From Candidatus Pelagibacter communis (GTDB taxonomy: Bacteria > Pseudomonadota > Alphaproteobacteria > Pelagibacterales > Pelagibacteraceae), in assembly GCF_001180225.1 (NCBI RefSeq), contig NZ_CVST01000066.1:1-64000 (forward strand): a stretch of DNA of 64,000 nt. Reading direction: 5' to 3'. The position numbers were made by a program, and so were the translations under genes. The number at the start of each line of letters is the position of its first letter. The stretch's first letter is position 1. The notes below the pieces were generated by a model that searched no databases, was not told the DNA's origin, and saw only the letters and a list, made by a program, of their open reading frames with translations. Below are positions 43,712 through 53,976 of the stretch, piece after piece.

Positions 43712-46700
43712 ATGTCAGAAAATTTAAGAGTTAAATCTAGTCAATATATTGATGAAACAACAAGAGTTTCGTTTAAATTTAATGGTACAACTTATTACGG
43801 ATTTAAAGGAGACACGCTTGCTTCTGCTTTATTGGCAAATAATGTTCATTTAGTAGGTAGGAGTTTTAAATACCATAGACCAAGAGGTATAATGACATCA
43901 GGTTCTGAGGAGCCCAATGCAATTGTTCAAATTAATCCCAATACTAATAGAACTGAACCAAATGTTAGGGCAACTGAAGTTGAAATATATGAAGGAATGG
44001 AAGCATCAAGTCAAAATTGCTGGCCAAGTGTAAACTTTGATATTGGTGGAATAAATAATTTTTTATCACCCCTACTTCCTGCAGGATTTTATTACAAAAC
44101 ATTTATGTGGCCTGCAAGCTTCTGGGAAAAATATGAATACTTTATAAGACACTCTGCAGGATTAGGAAAATCACCAACGTTAAAAGATCCTGACATTTAC
44201 GATCACAGAAATATTCATTGTGATGTTCTTGTAGTTGGCGCAGGTATATCTGGAATTCTAGCAGCTAAAAATGCTGCGAAGAATAATTACAAAACTTTAC
44301 TTTTAGATGAAAAAAATGAATTAGGAGGATCAACTATTTATGAAAACAATGAAAGTAATAAAATTGATAATAAAATTTCATCTGAATGGTTAAAAAAAGA
44401 AATTGAAGAACTTAAAAATATTAAAAATTTAGAAATAAAAACTAGAACAAGTGTTGCTGCCTACCATCAATATAATTATTTGCTTGCAAGAGAGAACTTA
44501 ACAGATCATTTAGAAAAAAAAGATAAGACAAACAAAATTAGACAAAGGTTACTTAAAATAAGAGCAAAGAAGGTAATTTTGGCAACAGGTGCTTTGGAAA
44601 GACCGATGGTATTTAATAATAATGATAGACCTGGAATAATGCTTTCTTCTGCAATTAAAAAATATAGTGATTTTTATGGTGTAGCCTGTGGCAGGAAGAT
44701 TATATTTTTTACAAATAATGACAGTGCATATGAAAGTGCACTTTCATTAAACGATAAAGGTATAAAAGTTGAAGCAGTAGTTGATATTAGAAAGCAATCC
44801 GAAACAAATTTAGAAAAAAGAGTTATTGATGCCGGTATAAAAATATACTGGGAACATACAGTGGTTGATACGTCTGGTTATAAAAGATTAAACAATGTCT
44901 CAATAATGAAACTATCAAATGATGGAACTTCAGTAACTGGAAATAAAATTTCTATTTCATGTGATTGTTTAGGGGTTGCTGGTGGATGGACTCCAGCTGT
45001 TCACCTATATACTCAGTCAGGTAGCAAACTTGCTTTTGATGAGGATAAAAAAATATTTATTCCAAATAAAAATAATTCAGATCAAATAAGTGTTGGATCT
45101 TGTTGTGGTGATTTTAAGCTTGATGAAATACTTAAAAACTTAAATGAAAAACTAAAAAATTTTTTAGATATAAATAAAACAGATTTTGAAAATATTACTG
45201 TTAATAACGACCAAGAGATTTCAAAAAGAAACATTTGGTTATTACCCTCTGATAAAGCTTTAGGCAAAACTAAGCCTTTTGTTGATTATCAAAATGATGC
45301 AACTGCAAAGGATATAAAATTAGCACTAAGAGAGGGTTTCAGATCTATCGAACATGTCAAAAGATATACAACAACTGGGATGGGAACTGATCAAGGAAAA
45401 TTAGGAAATATGCATGCTTTGGGAATAATAGCAGATACAGCAGGTGTTAAGATGGGAGAACTTGGAACGACTACTTTTAGACCTCCTTATACTCCTTTAA
45501 CATTTGGAACAATTGTAGGACGTAATGTTGGTAAGTTTTTTGATATTTTTAGAAGAACGCCTATGAATGATTGGCATGTTGAACAAAAAGCAGAATTTGA
45601 AAATGTTGGTCAATGGAAAAGAGCTTGGTACTACCCTATTAATGGTGAAACTATGCACCAAGCAGTTCAAAGAGAAAGCAAAGCTGCGAGAGAAAGTTCA
45701 GGAATATTGGATGCGTCCACACTTGGTAAGATTGATATACAAGGAAGTGATGCCTCAGAGTTTTTAAATAGAGTTTATACAAATGCATGGTCAAAACTTG
45801 GCATTGGCAAATGTAGATATGGTTTAATGTTAAACGAAGATGGTATGGTATATGACGATGGTGTTACTACAAGATTAGGTGAAAATCACTATCTAATGAC
45901 AACAACAACTGGTGGTGCAGCAAATGTTCTTGGAAAATTAGAGGATTACCTTCAAACTGAATGGCCAGAATTAGATGTATATTTAACTTCAGTTACAGAT
46001 CAATTTGCTACAGCAAGTTTGTGTGGCCCAAATAGTAAAAAAATTCTTAAAAAAATTATTCCTGATTTAGATTTGTCTGATGAAAATTTTCCACACATGT
46101 CTTTTAAAGAAGCAAAAATCGGAAGCATTGTTTGCAGAATTATGAGAATAAGTTTCACAGGTGAGCAAAGTTTTGAAATTAACGTGCAATCAAGTTATGG
46201 AAAAGATCTATGGGAGAAATGCATAGAGGCTGGTAAAGAATTTAATATTACTCCTTATGGTACAGAAACAATGCACTTATTAAGAGCTGAAAAAGGTTTT
46301 ATTATTGTTGGCCAAGATACAGATGGAACAATGACACCAATAGATTTACAGATGGATTGGATTGTCAGTAAAAAGAAATATGATTTTATTGGCAAAAGGT
46401 CTCTTTACAGATCAGATACTATGAGAGAAGACAGAAAACAATTGGTGGGATTATTAACAGATGACCCTAAAGTTGTATTAGAGGAAGGAGCGCAAATTGT
46501 TTCTGAACTAAATAAAAATCCTGTTGAAATGCTTGGTCATGTTACATCAAGTTACTTTAGCCCTAATTTAAATAAATCTATAGCCCTAGCCGTTGTCAGA
46601 GGTGGGAAAGATATGATGGGTAAAAAACTATTTATCCCTATGGAAGATAAAACAATTAATGTAACTGTTTCAAATCCAGTATTTTTTGATCAAACTAATG

Positions 46701-46717
46701 AAAGATTAAATGCTTAG
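43712..46717 (+). CDS. soxA: Sarcosine oxidase alpha subunit
   Basis: A 1001-residue protein. Residues about 15-90 form a ferredoxin-like domain (FKGDTLASALLANNV, then SFKYHRPRG). A Rossmann NAD-binding domain follows with DVLVVGAGISGILAAK (171-186). The C-terminal 400 residues are an aminomethyltransferase (GcvT-like) domain with GILDASTLGKIDIQG and LRAEKGFIIVGQDTDGT. This half takes the one-carbon unit to tetrahydrofolate as methylene-THF. It overlaps soxG by eight bases. It ties to glyA and folK in this window. Confidence 0.96.
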   Translation: MSENLRVKSSQYIDETTRVSFKFNGTTYYGFKGDTLASALLANNVHLVGRSFKYHRPRGIMTSGSEEPNAIVQINPNTNRTEPNVRATEVEIYEGMEASSQNCWPSVNFDIGGINNFLSPLLPAGFYYKTFMWPASFWEKYEYFIRHSAGLGKSPTLKDPDIYDHRNIHCDVLVVGAGISGILAAKNAAKNNYKTLLLDEKNELGGSTIYENNESNKIDNKISSEWLKKEIEELKNIKNLEIKTRTSVAAYHQYNYLLARENLTDHLEKKDKTNKIRQRLLKIRAKKVILATGALERPMVFNNNDRPGIMLSSAIKKYSDFYGVACGRKIIFFTNNDSAYESALSLNDKGIKVEAVVDIRKQSETNLEKRVIDAGIKIYWEHTVVDTSGYKRLNNVSIMKLSNDGTSVTGNKISISCDCLGVAGGWTPAVHLYTQSGSKLAFDEDKKIFIPNKNNSDQISVGSCCGDFKLDEILKNLNEKLKNFLDINKTDFENITVNNDQEISKRNIWLLPSDKALGKTKPFVDYQNDATAKDIKLALREGFRSIEHVKRYTTTGMGTDQGKLGNMHALGIIADTAGVKMGELGTTTFRPPYTPLTFGTIVGRNVGKFFDIFRRTPMNDWHVEQKAEFENVGQWKRAWYYPINGETMHQAVQRESKAARESSGILDASTLGKIDIQGSDASEFLNRVYTNAWSKLGIGKCRYGLMLNEDGMVYDDGVTTRLGENHYLMTTTTGGAANVLGKLEDYLQTEWPELDVYLTSVTDQFATASLCGPNSKKILKKIIPDLDLSDENFPHMSFKEAKIGSIVCRIMRISFTGEQSFEINVQSSYGKDLWEKCIEAGKEFNITPYGTETMHLLRAEKGFIIVGQDTDGTMTPIDLQMDWIVSKKKYDFIGKRSLYRSDTMREDRKQLVGLLTDDPKVVLEEGAQIVSELNKNPVEMLGHVTSSYFSPNLNKSIALAVVRGGKDMMGKKLFIPMEDKTINVTVSNPVFFDQTNERLNA

Positions 46718-47273
46718 TTATAATCAAGTAACAAATAGTGAAATTAATAACAACGGTGTTTCCATAAAAGAAATTGCACCAATAATGAAATTAAATTTAA
46801 GAGGTAAAACAAGAGAATTTTTTACAAATGTAGGAAAAAGTTTAAATATGATTTTGCCAACAGAAGCAAATACATCCTCATCTAGTGATAAACTTACTGC
46901 GATATGGTTAAGTCCAGATGAGTGGATGATTGTATCAAATGAGACTACTAGCAAAGAAACCAATACATACGAATTAAATGATGTATTATTTAACAATATT
47001 TCAAAAACATCATTAGGAGCAGTAACTGATGTAACTGACCAGTTTGTTCAATTAGAGATAAAAGGTGAAAAAATATATGAACTTTTTTCCTCAGGATGTC
47101 CTTTTAATTTTAACTTATTTCGTGAAAAAAAAGGGTCAACAACTCAAACTTTGCTAAATCATATAGATGTTATTATTCACAATAAGGACGAAAATATTGT
47201 TAATTTATTTGTTAGAAGATCATTTGCTAAACACCTTTGGGAATGGATGGAAGATAGCTCTTCAAGATTATAA
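46710..47273 (+). CDS. soxG: Sarcosine oxidase gamma subunit
   Basis: A 187-residue SoxG. It is the most diverged subunit of the four; family-like parts are AIWLSPDEWMIVS (residues about 64-76), the TDVTDQFVQLEIKG strand-helix region and FVRRSFAKHLWEWMED near the end. Like the C-terminal half of SoxA it has a GcvT-like fold. It closes the soxBDAG operon and converges on the nuclease gene with three bases between stops. Confidence 0.9.
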   Translation: MLSYNQVTNSEINNNGVSIKEIAPIMKLNLRGKTREFFTNVGKSLNMILPTEANTSSSSDKLTAIWLSPDEWMIVSNETTSKETNTYELNDVLFNNISKTSLGAVTDVTDQFVQLEIKGEKIYELFSSGCPFNFNLFREKKGSTTQTLLNHIDVIIHNKDENIVNLFVRRSFAKHLWEWMEDSSSRL

Positions 47274-47276
47274 AGA

Positions 47277-47804
47277 TTAATTTTTACGCCTATAATCCCA
47301 CGGCATTTCAAATTTACCTTGCCAAAGACCTAATTTGTTATTTTTGGCATTAATTTCATCTGAAACATATTTTTTAGAATACTTTCTATATGCTACTGCA
47401 TAACCATTAGAAACCATCCAAGAATTTAAATTTATATTTCTTTTAAAACACTCGCCTATTAACCTTTTATACCTGTCAACATCTAGAATATTACAATTCA
47501 ATTTTTGTTTATTAATCTTTTTAATTAACTTTTGAGTAGATATTTCTCCACACATATAATCTTTAGTAAAAGACATAAAAGATATTGTTAAATAAATTTT
47601 TTTACATTTTTGTTTTTTTTCAGGTGCATCAATACCGTACAATCTAATTTTTTTTGAATTGATCTTAATTGTATCTCCATCAACAACTTTAGCAAAACCT
47701 GAGATTTTATTTATATTTTCAGATCTTACATCGTTATATGTAAGTATAAAAAATATAGATGAAATAATTATCAATATTATCAATTTCTTTTTTGTATAAA
47801 ACAT
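47277..47804 (-). CDS. Thermonuclease (SNase) family protein, exported
   Basis: A 175-residue protein with an N-terminal signal or anchor helix (residues 5-24) and an OB-fold SNase domain. GFAKVVDGDTIKINSKKIRLYGIDAPEKKQ (about 37-66) carries the calcium and catalytic residues, and RYKRLIGECF and NSWMVSNGYAVAYRKYS complete the core. It probably acts on DNA or RNA outside the cytoplasm. Some proteins of this family in bacteria have structural or unknown roles. It shares one base with the MATE gene upstream. Confidence 0.86.
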   Translation of the reverse strand: MFYTKKKLIILIIISSIFFILTYNDVRSENINKISGFAKVVDGDTIKINSKKIRLYGIDAPEKKQKCKKIYLTISFMSFTKDYMCGEISTQKLIKKINKQKLNCNILDVDRYKRLIGECFKRNINLNSWMVSNGYAVAYRKYSKKYVSDEINAKNNKLGLWQGKFEMPWDYRRKN

Positions 47805-49141
47805 TAACCAGTAGTTAATTTATTGTTAATATAATATTTAACATAAAAGAATAGTAAGATTGATATTAACCATTGCAATATTGCCCAAATATAAAAGAAA
47901 GTTTTAAAATCAGCATCAATAGAACGCGCAATATAATAAGATAAAAATGGAACAAAAACGTTCCTTAATATATTGTTAATCATTGCTTTCTCAGATTTTT
48001 TTAAAGCCATAAAGAAACCATTTGATAGAAAAAAAATTGGGTATGCTGGTAAGATAAATGCAGAAATTTTTAAATACATTGATCCATATTCAATAACTTC
48101 CGTGTTAGATGAGAAAAATTTTGGCATTAAATCTGCAGTTACAAATACCAATACTCCAGACGCTAACATTATAACCAAGCCGTATTTTACTGATGTAAAA
48201 TAAGATTGCTTTACTCTATCATAATATTTCGCACCTATATTCTGTGCAATAATTGATATTATTGCTGTATTGATCCCTAATACAGGCAACAAGACAACTT
48301 GCTCTATCCTTGTTGCTGCTCCATAACCTGCTACAGCATATTCTCCTGTAAATGCAACATAAGTAAATACAATTGTTGCAGCAATTGAATAACCAAGAAT
48401 AGCTATTGTGATTGGCATTGATTGAAAGAAAATGTTTTTAATGTAGAAAAATTTAATCTTAAAATTTTGAATATTGATCTCTTTAATACGTTTATTTTTT
48501 AACAATTTAATTAAAACGATTATTAGAGAAAGAAATTGGGCAATCAAAGTTGCATAACCTATACCCGCAACACCAAAAGCTGGGATAAATAAAAATCCAA
48601 ATATAAATATTGGATTTAATAAAATGTTTAAAAAAAAAGATAATATAAGAGCATTTCTATATGTAACTGTATCTCCCTCAGCATGTAGAAATGAATTTAA
48701 AGCAACAACCAGGATAAAGAGAATAGTTCCATAAAATATTACATTAGTGTACTCAAGGCCAAGAGTAATTACTTCTCTTGATGAATTCATGGTTAAAAAT
48801 AATTTTTCAGAAAAACTAAATCCAATTATCGATACAATTGTTGAAATTATTACTGAATAAAGAATAATATTTGTAAAATAACCTAATACATTTTTTTCAT
48901 TTTTTTCCCCAATGCTACTACCAATTAATGAAGTACCCGCAACAGTCACACCAATAGACGTAGCAATAATTAGAAAGTAGATTGGAAAGGATTTACTTAA
49001 TGCAGATAAAGCTTCAGGTGAAATTTTCCCAGCATAAAAAGTATCAACTAAAGTGTATAATGTTTGAAATAATGTCCCAACACTTGCCGGTATTGCAAGT
49101 TTTTTTATAAGTTGAGAGACGTCATCTTTTAATAAATTCAT
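47804..49141 (-). CDS. MATE family efflux transporter
   Basis: A 445-residue membrane protein with 12 helices in two MatE repeats (about 15-175 and 235-400). Family segments are SVGTLFQTLYTLVDTFYAG (residues 20-38) and VAGYGAATRIEQVVLLPVLGINTA in the second repeat. It should export small molecules or drugs against a sodium or proton gradient. It is cotranscribed with the exported nuclease. The substrate is unknown. Confidence 0.92.
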   Translation of the reverse strand: MNLLKDDVSQLIKKLAIPASVGTLFQTLYTLVDTFYAGKISPEALSALSKSFPIYFLIIATSIGVTVAGTSLIGSSIGEKNEKNVLGYFTNIILYSVIISTIVSIIGFSFSEKLFLTMNSSREVITLGLEYTNVIFYGTILFILVVALNSFLHAEGDTVTYRNALILSFFLNILLNPIFIFGFLFIPAFGVAGIGYATLIAQFLSLIIVLIKLLKNKRIKEINIQNFKIKFFYIKNIFFQSMPITIAILGYSIAATIVFTYVAFTGEYAVAGYGAATRIEQVVLLPVLGINTAIISIIAQNIGAKYYDRVKQSYFTSVKYGLVIMLASGVLVFVTADLMPKFFSSNTEVIEYGSMYLKISAFILPAYPIFFLSNGFFMALKKSEKAMINNILRNVFVPFLSYYIARSIDADFKTFFYIWAILQWLISILLFFYVKYYINNKLTTG

Positions 49142-49161
49142 TTCTTTAAAATAAAAATATT

Positions 49162-50067
49162 TTAATATTCTTTTTGAAAGATATGACTTTTTCCAGTTTT
49201 TTTGGCAAGGTTAATTTGTTTTTGTCTCATTCTAAATCTCGATTTTTGATCATTTGTTAAATTATCGTGACAATTTGGACAAGAAACCCCTTCTTCATAT
49301 TTTTTAGATTTTTTATCTTTTAAAGAAATGGGTTTTCTGCATCCACTACACATTGAGTAAGAACCTATTTTCAAACCATGCTTTAAACTAATTCTGTTGT
49401 CAAAGACGAAGCACTCACCTTTCCATAAACTTTTTTTTGGGTCTGTTTTTTTTAAATAGTTTAAAATACCACCCTTTAATTGGTAGACATTATTGTAGCC
49501 TTTATTTTCCAAAAAGACTGACGCTTTTTCACACCTAATACCTCCAGTACAAAACATAGCAATAGGTTGATTTTTTTTTAATTTTTTAAGATATTTTGGA
49601 AAATCTCGAAAGTTATCTACATCTGGATTAATTGAACCTTTAAAAGTTCCAACTTTATATTCAAAAGGTTTTCTCGCATCAATTAAAACTGTTTTTTTAT
49701 CTTTAATTAATGAGTTCCACTTTTGAGGGTTAACGTGACTATCTTTTTTTTTAATTCTCTTTTTTAAACTTAAATTCATTGGAACCACTTCTTTTTTAAT
49801 TTTTACTTTTGGTTTATGAAACGGCTGAAAAGTGCTTTTTGAATTATTAATACTATCAAATTTTTCAAATTTAAATAATTTGTGTAAATAATCCTTGATC
49901 AGTTTAATATCTTTATTCTTTCCAGAAATTGTTCCATTTAACCCTTCACTGGAAATGATAATTGTTCCACGTGTGTTTTTATTTAATAATTGATTTTGAA
50001 GTATTTTTTGATTTTTCTTTAAATAAGAAATTTTAATAAACTTATAAAATCCAAAAACATCAAACAT
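49162..50067 (-). CDS. trhO: tRNA uridine(34) hydroxylase, rhodanese-type (TrhO/YceA)
   Basis: A 301-residue protein. The N-terminal acylphosphatase-like domain has GTIIISSEGLNGTISG (residues about 34-49). The rhodanese domain (about 120-220) has the active loop FCTGGIRCEKAS. The C-terminus has a cysteine cluster, MCSGCRKP and CPNCHDNL, typical of TrhO. The enzyme makes 5-hydroxyuridine at the wobble position of tRNAs using O2. It is in line with the O-methyltransferase gene (one-base overlap), which is not the usual tRNA cmoB methyltransferase. Confidence 0.93.
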   Translation of the reverse strand: MFDVFGFYKFIKISYLKKNQKILQNQLLNKNTRGTIIISSEGLNGTISGKNKDIKLIKDYLHKLFKFEKFDSINNSKSTFQPFHKPKVKIKKEVVPMNLSLKKRIKKKDSHVNPQKWNSLIKDKKTVLIDARKPFEYKVGTFKGSINPDVDNFRDFPKYLKKLKKNQPIAMFCTGGIRCEKASVFLENKGYNNVYQLKGGILNYLKKTDPKKSLWKGECFVFDNRISLKHGLKIGSYSMCSGCRKPISLKDKKSKKYEEGVSCPNCHDNLTNDQKSRFRMRQKQINLAKKTGKSHIFQKEY

Positions 50068-50717
50068 TATAATTTTCTACAAACTGTCATACCATCACCT
50101 AATGGAACTATAATTTTTTCAACTCTTTTATCTTTGGAAACATAATTATTAAAATCTTTAATAGTTAAAGTGATTTTATCATCACTATTTTCATCGACAA
50201 CTTGACCATACCACAGAACATTATCAATTATAATTAAGCCATTTTTCTTTAATAATATTAAAGATTTTTCGTAATATTCTTTATAATTTTTCTTATCAGC
50301 ATCAATAAAGATTAAATCAAAATCCTTTTCTTCTATTTCACTCAAACTTTCTAAAGCTGGTTTAATTATTGTTTGAATTTTATGATTTTGCTTTGCTTTT
50401 TCAAAAAATTTTATTGCAATTTCGTTAGTTTCTTGATTTTTATCCAAAGCAATTATTCTACCGTCTTCTGGTAAAGCAAGAGACATTGATAAAGCGCTTA
50501 AACCGGTAAAAGTTCCAATCTCTAGTATTTTTTTAACATTAGATGTTTTTACTATTAAGTGTAAAAATTGAGATTGTGAGATAGATATTTGCATCCTTTT
50601 GATGTCTCCCAGAGACTCATTATAAGAAATAATTTCTTTTTGAACTGAATGAAGATCTAGTCCATTATTTAAAATGTATTCTTGAATTTTGGTGCTAATT
50701 TTTAGATCTGAGCCCAT
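50067..50717 (-). CDS. Class I O-methyltransferase (caffeoyl-CoA/catechol-type)
   Basis: A 216-residue SAM methyltransferase of the Mg-dependent O-methyltransferase 3 family: KILEIGTFTGLSALSMSLALP (residues about 60-80), LIFIDADKKNYKEYYE (about 133-148) with the metal ligand, and NGLIIIDNVLWYGQV. It moves a methyl group to a hydroxyl, often on a catechol; some bacterial relatives modify tRNA hydroxyuridine (TrmR-type). Because it overlaps trhO, which makes 5-hydroxyuridine, methylation of that product is an attractive inference. It lies four bases after gatB. Confidence 0.88.
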   Translation of the reverse strand: MGSDLKISTKIQEYILNNGLDLHSVQKEIISYNESLGDIKRMQISISQSQFLHLIVKTSNVKKILEIGTFTGLSALSMSLALPEDGRIIALDKNQETNEIAIKFFEKAKQNHKIQTIIKPALESLSEIEEKDFDLIFIDADKKNYKEYYEKSLILLKKNGLIIIDNVLWYGQVVDENSDDKITLTIKDFNNYVSKDKRVEKIIVPLGDGMTVCRKL

Positions 50718-50721
50718 AAAC

Positions 50722-52185
50722 CTAAAGTTTTTTCTTTAAAATCTCATTTACTAACTGAGGGTTAGCTTTTCCACCTGATACTTTCATTACTTGTCCAACA
50801 AAGAAGCCAAATAATTTAACTTTACCAGATTTATATTCGGTGGCTTTATCTCTATTGCTATCAATTACTTTATCAATTAAAGTCTCTAAAGCTTTTGGAT
50901 CACTTTCTTGTTTTAAACCTTTTTCTTCAACAATTTTTTTAGGATCCTTGTCCCCTTCCATCATTTGTTCAAAAACAGTTTTTGCAATTTTTCCAGAAAT
51001 TGTGCCATCCTTAATTAAATTAATTAATTTTGATAAATTACCAGCACTAATTGGACTATCGGTTATTTCTAAATTTTTTTCATTAAGTGCAGCAAATAAT
51101 TCACCTATAATCCAGTTTGTTGCTAATTTAACGTCAGATTTTTTAACAACATCTTCAAAATAGTTTGAAGTTTCAATATCTGAAACCATGATATTTGCTT
51201 CATATGGGGTTAATTTAAATTGATCTATAAATCTCTTTTTCTTTTCGTCGGGTAACTCCGGTATTTCTGATTGCAATTGATCGATAAATTCATCAGAAAC
51301 TTCTAGTGGTAATAAATCAGGATCTGGAAAATATCTATAATCATGAGCATCTTCTTTTGATCTCATAGATCTTGTTTCATTTTTTTTAGTATCAAAAAGT
51401 CTTGTTTCTTGATCAACAGTTTTTCCATCTTCAATTAAATCAACTTGTCTATTAGCTTCATATTCAATAGCCATTTGCATGAATTTAATAGAATTAACGT
51501 TTTTAATTTCACATCTAGTGCCAAAATCTTTTGTTCCTTTTTTTCTCACAGAAACATTAACATCTGCTCTCAAAGAGCCTTCCTGCATATTACCATCACA
51601 AGTTCCTAAATATCTCATTATTGATCTTAATTTCTTAATATAAGCATTAACTTCCTCTGGTGATCTTAAATCAGGTTTGCTAACAATTTCCATTAAAGCT
51701 ACTCCTGACCTATTTAAATCAACAAAGGTGTTTTTTGGATCTAAATCATGAATACTTTTACCCGCATCTTGTTCTAAGTGTAATCTTTCAATACCAACCT
51801 CTTTTTGACCATCAAGCATATCCAAAATAACTTTACCTTCACCAACGATTGGGTCCTTAAATTGAGAGATTTGGTATCCTTGTGGCAAATCAGCATAAAA
51901 ATAATTTTTTCTATCGAATACTGATCTTTTGTTAATTTTAGCTTTTAACCCTATTCCAGTTTTAATTGCTTGCTTAACACAAAATTCATTAATCACTGGA
52001 AGCATTCCAGGAAATGCAGCATCTACTAAACTTACCTGTGTGTTAGGCTCAGCACCAAATTTAGTAGCTGATGTAGAAAATAGCTTTGATTGGGAAAGTA
52101 CTTGAGCGTGAACTTCTAAACCTATGACAACTTCATATTGATTGTCATTTCTATTAATTAAATATTCTGACTTTTCTTTACTCAC
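50722..52185 (-). CDS. gatB: Aspartyl/glutamyl-tRNA amidotransferase subunit B
   Basis: A 487-residue GatB. The domain start [20 protein letters not shown] (residues 18-37), the kinase-like core [11 protein letters not shown] and [11 protein letters not shown], and the C-terminal YqeY-like tail ([19 protein letters not shown]) are all present. It phosphorylates and amidates mischarged Glu-tRNA(Gln) or Asp-tRNA(Asn) using ammonia from GatA. It overlaps gatA by four bases. Having gatCAB implies that direct glutaminyl- and/or asparaginyl-tRNA synthesis is missing. Confidence 0.97.
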   Translation of the reverse strand: MSKEKSEYLINRNDNQYEVVIGLEVHAQVLSQSKLFSTSATKFGAEPNTQVSLVDAAFPGMLPVINEFCVKQAIKTGIGLKAKINKRSVFDRKNYFYADLPQGYQISQFKDPIVGEGKVILDMLDGQKEVGIERLHLEQDAGKSIHDLDPKNTFVDLNRSGVALMEIVSKPDLRSPEEVNAYIKKLRSIMRYLGTCDGNMQEGSLRADVNVSVRKKGTKDFGTRCEIKNVNSIKFMQMAIEYEANRQVDLIEDGKTVDQETRLFDTKKNETRSMRSKEDAHDYRYFPDPDLLPLEVSDEFIDQLQSEIPELPDEKKKRFIDQFKLTPYEANIMVSDIETSNYFEDVVKKSDVKLATNWIIGELFAALNEKNLEITDSPISAGNLSKLINLIKDGTISGKIAKTVFEQMMEGDKDPKKIVEEKGLKQESDPKALETLIDKVIDSNRDKATEYKSGKVKLFGFFVGQVMKVSGGKANPQLVNEILKKKL

Positions 52186-53639
52186 TTAATCCACCAATCA
52201 GTAATTTTGTTTTTAAAATTAATTTTTTCTTCCATTGCATAAGCAATGTTTAAGATATTTTGTTCATCAAATGCTTTTCCAATAATTTGTAAACCTAAAG
52301 GGTAACCTTTGCTGTCATGACCAGCTGGAATAGAAATTCCTGGTAAACCTGCTAAATTTACAGGAACAGTAAAAATATCGTTTAAGTACATTGAAACTGG
52401 GTCATTTGTTTTTTCACCAATTTTAAAAGCTGAACTAGGTGTTGATGGAGTTAATATTGCATCTACTTTTTTGTATGCTTCATCAAAATCATTTTTAATT
52501 AGTTTTCTAACTTTTTGAGCTTTCAAATAATATGCATCGTAATAACCTGAAGATAAAACATATGTGCCTATCATTATCCTTCTTTGAACTTCGGCTCCAA
52601 ATCCCTCTGATCTAGTTTTTTCATACATATCAATAAGGTTTTCTCCATCAGCTCTAAAGCCATATTTAACACCATCATATCTTGCAAGATTAGAAGATGC
52701 TTCAGCTGGTGCCACTATATAGTAAGTTGGTAAAGCATAATTTGTGTGTGGAAGAGAAATATCAATTATTTCCGCACCACAATCTTTAGCATACTCAATA
52801 CCTTTTTGCCAAAGATCATCAATTTCTTTTGGCATTCCATCAACTCTATATTCTTTTGGTATACCTATTTTTTTTCCTTTAATGTCTTTTATTAATTCTT
52901 TGCTGTACTGGTTTCTTTTAAAATCAATAGAAGTTGAGTCTTTTTGATCATATGAGCTAATTACCTCTTGTAACAAAGCACAATCTTTAACATTTTGAGC
53001 CATTGGACCAGCTTGATCAAGAGAAGATGCAAAAGCAACTATTCCATATCTAGAACAACTACCATAAGTTGGTTTTAAACCAACTGTACCAGTAAATGAC
53101 GCTGGTTGTCTAATAGATCCACCTGTATCAGTTCCAATTGTAATTGGAGTTAATTGTGCTGCTACAGCGGAAGATGAACCACCAGATGAACCACCTGGAA
53201 CTAAATTTTTATCGATCGGATTTTGAACATTGCCAAAAAAACTTGTTTCATTTGATGATCCCATTGCAAATTCATCACAATTTAATTTACCAATAAGAAT
53301 TGCTCCCTCATTCCAAATATTCTGAGTAACGGTAGACTCATAACTAGGTACAAAATTGTTTAATATTTTGCTACCAGCTGTTGTTCTTACATTAACTGTA
53401 CAAAATAGATCTTTTACAGCCATTGGTATTCCTGGTAATTTTAAATCCAATTTTGGGTTGTCATCAAATTTTTTAGCTTTTTCTAAAGCATTACTAAAAT
53501 CTTCAGTAATATAAGTGTTTAATTCTTTTGATTTTTCTGACCTATCAACAAAAGCTTGGGTAACTTCTGAAGAAGAAAGTTTTTTTTCTTTAATATTATT
53601 AACTAATTCAGAAAGTGTTTGCTTGGTTATGTCAGACAT
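52182..53639 (-). CDS. gatA: Aspartyl/glutamyl-tRNA amidotransferase subunit A
   Basis: A 485-residue amidase-signature enzyme with the Ser-cisSer-Lys triad K76 (AVKDLFCT), S151 ([11 protein letters not shown]) and S175 (DTGGSIRQP). It releases ammonia from glutamine, which passes to GatB. It shares a base with gatC and overlaps gatB by four. Length is typical of the family. Confidence 0.97.
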   Translation of the reverse strand: MSDITKQTLSELVNNIKEKKLSSSEVTQAFVDRSEKSKELNTYITEDFSNALEKAKKFDDNPKLDLKLPGIPMAVKDLFCTVNVRTTAGSKILNNFVPSYESTVTQNIWNEGAILIGKLNCDEFAMGSSNETSFFGNVQNPIDKNLVPGGSSGGSSSAVAAQLTPITIGTDTGGSIRQPASFTGTVGLKPTYGSCSRYGIVAFASSLDQAGPMAQNVKDCALLQEVISSYDQKDSTSIDFKRNQYSKELIKDIKGKKIGIPKEYRVDGMPKEIDDLWQKGIEYAKDCGAEIIDISLPHTNYALPTYYIVAPAEASSNLARYDGVKYGFRADGENLIDMYEKTRSEGFGAEVQRRIMIGTYVLSSGYYDAYYLKAQKVRKLIKNDFDEAYKKVDAILTPSTPSSAFKIGEKTNDPVSMYLNDIFTVPVNLAGLPGISIPAGHDSKGYPLGLQIIGKAFDEQNILNIAYAMEEKINFKNKITDWWIK

Positions 53640-53926
53640 TATTCTATAACTTTTGGTACAACAAAATAATCTTCATTATCTTTTGGAGAATTTTTTATTA
53701 TTTGTTCCCTTAAATTTTTACTTTTAACTTCATCCGGTCTTAATTTTAAAGTCGTTTCAGCCACTGATGTAAGTGGTTCAACATTTTCAGTTTTAAGTTC
53801 ATTGAGTTTTTCAATGAAATCAAAAATTGAATTCAAATCACTAGCAAGTTTTTCAGCTTTTTTCTCATCTACTGAAATTCTTGATAATTTAGATATATGC
53901 TTTATGGTTTTAAGATCGATGCTCAT
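53639..53926 (-). CDS. gatC: Aspartyl/glutamyl-tRNA amidotransferase subunit C
   Basis: The frame is open from an ATG at 53956, but the ATG at 53926 (SIDLKTIKHISKLSRI) gives 95 residues, the normal GatC length and start, so it is preferred. The LNSIFDFIEKLNELKTENVEP segment (about 34-54) and the LRPDEV motif are typical. It tethers GatA and GatB. It is first of gatCAB, divergent from ruvX across 50 bases with a perfect inverted repeat. Confidence 0.94.
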   Translation of the reverse strand: MSIDLKTIKHISKLSRISVDEKKAEKLASDLNSIFDFIEKLNELKTENVEPLTSVAETTLKLRPDEVKSKNLREQIIKNSPKDNEDYFVVPKVIE

Positions 53927-53946
53927 ATGATATTTAAATATGACGC

Positions 53947-53964
53947 AAACTATCACTATAGTTT
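53947..53964. promoter_or_regulatory. Perfect 7-bp inverted repeat between gatC and ruvX
   Basis: AAACTAT (53947-53953) and ATAGTTT (53958-53964) are perfect inverted arms around CACT. The site lies in the 50-base divergent spacer between the gatC and ruvX start codons. A TATAGT box for ruvX would overlap its right arm. It could be an operator for both genes, or part of a promoter by chance in AT-rich DNA. Confidence 0.35.
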
Positions 53965-53976
53965 AAAATATACAAC

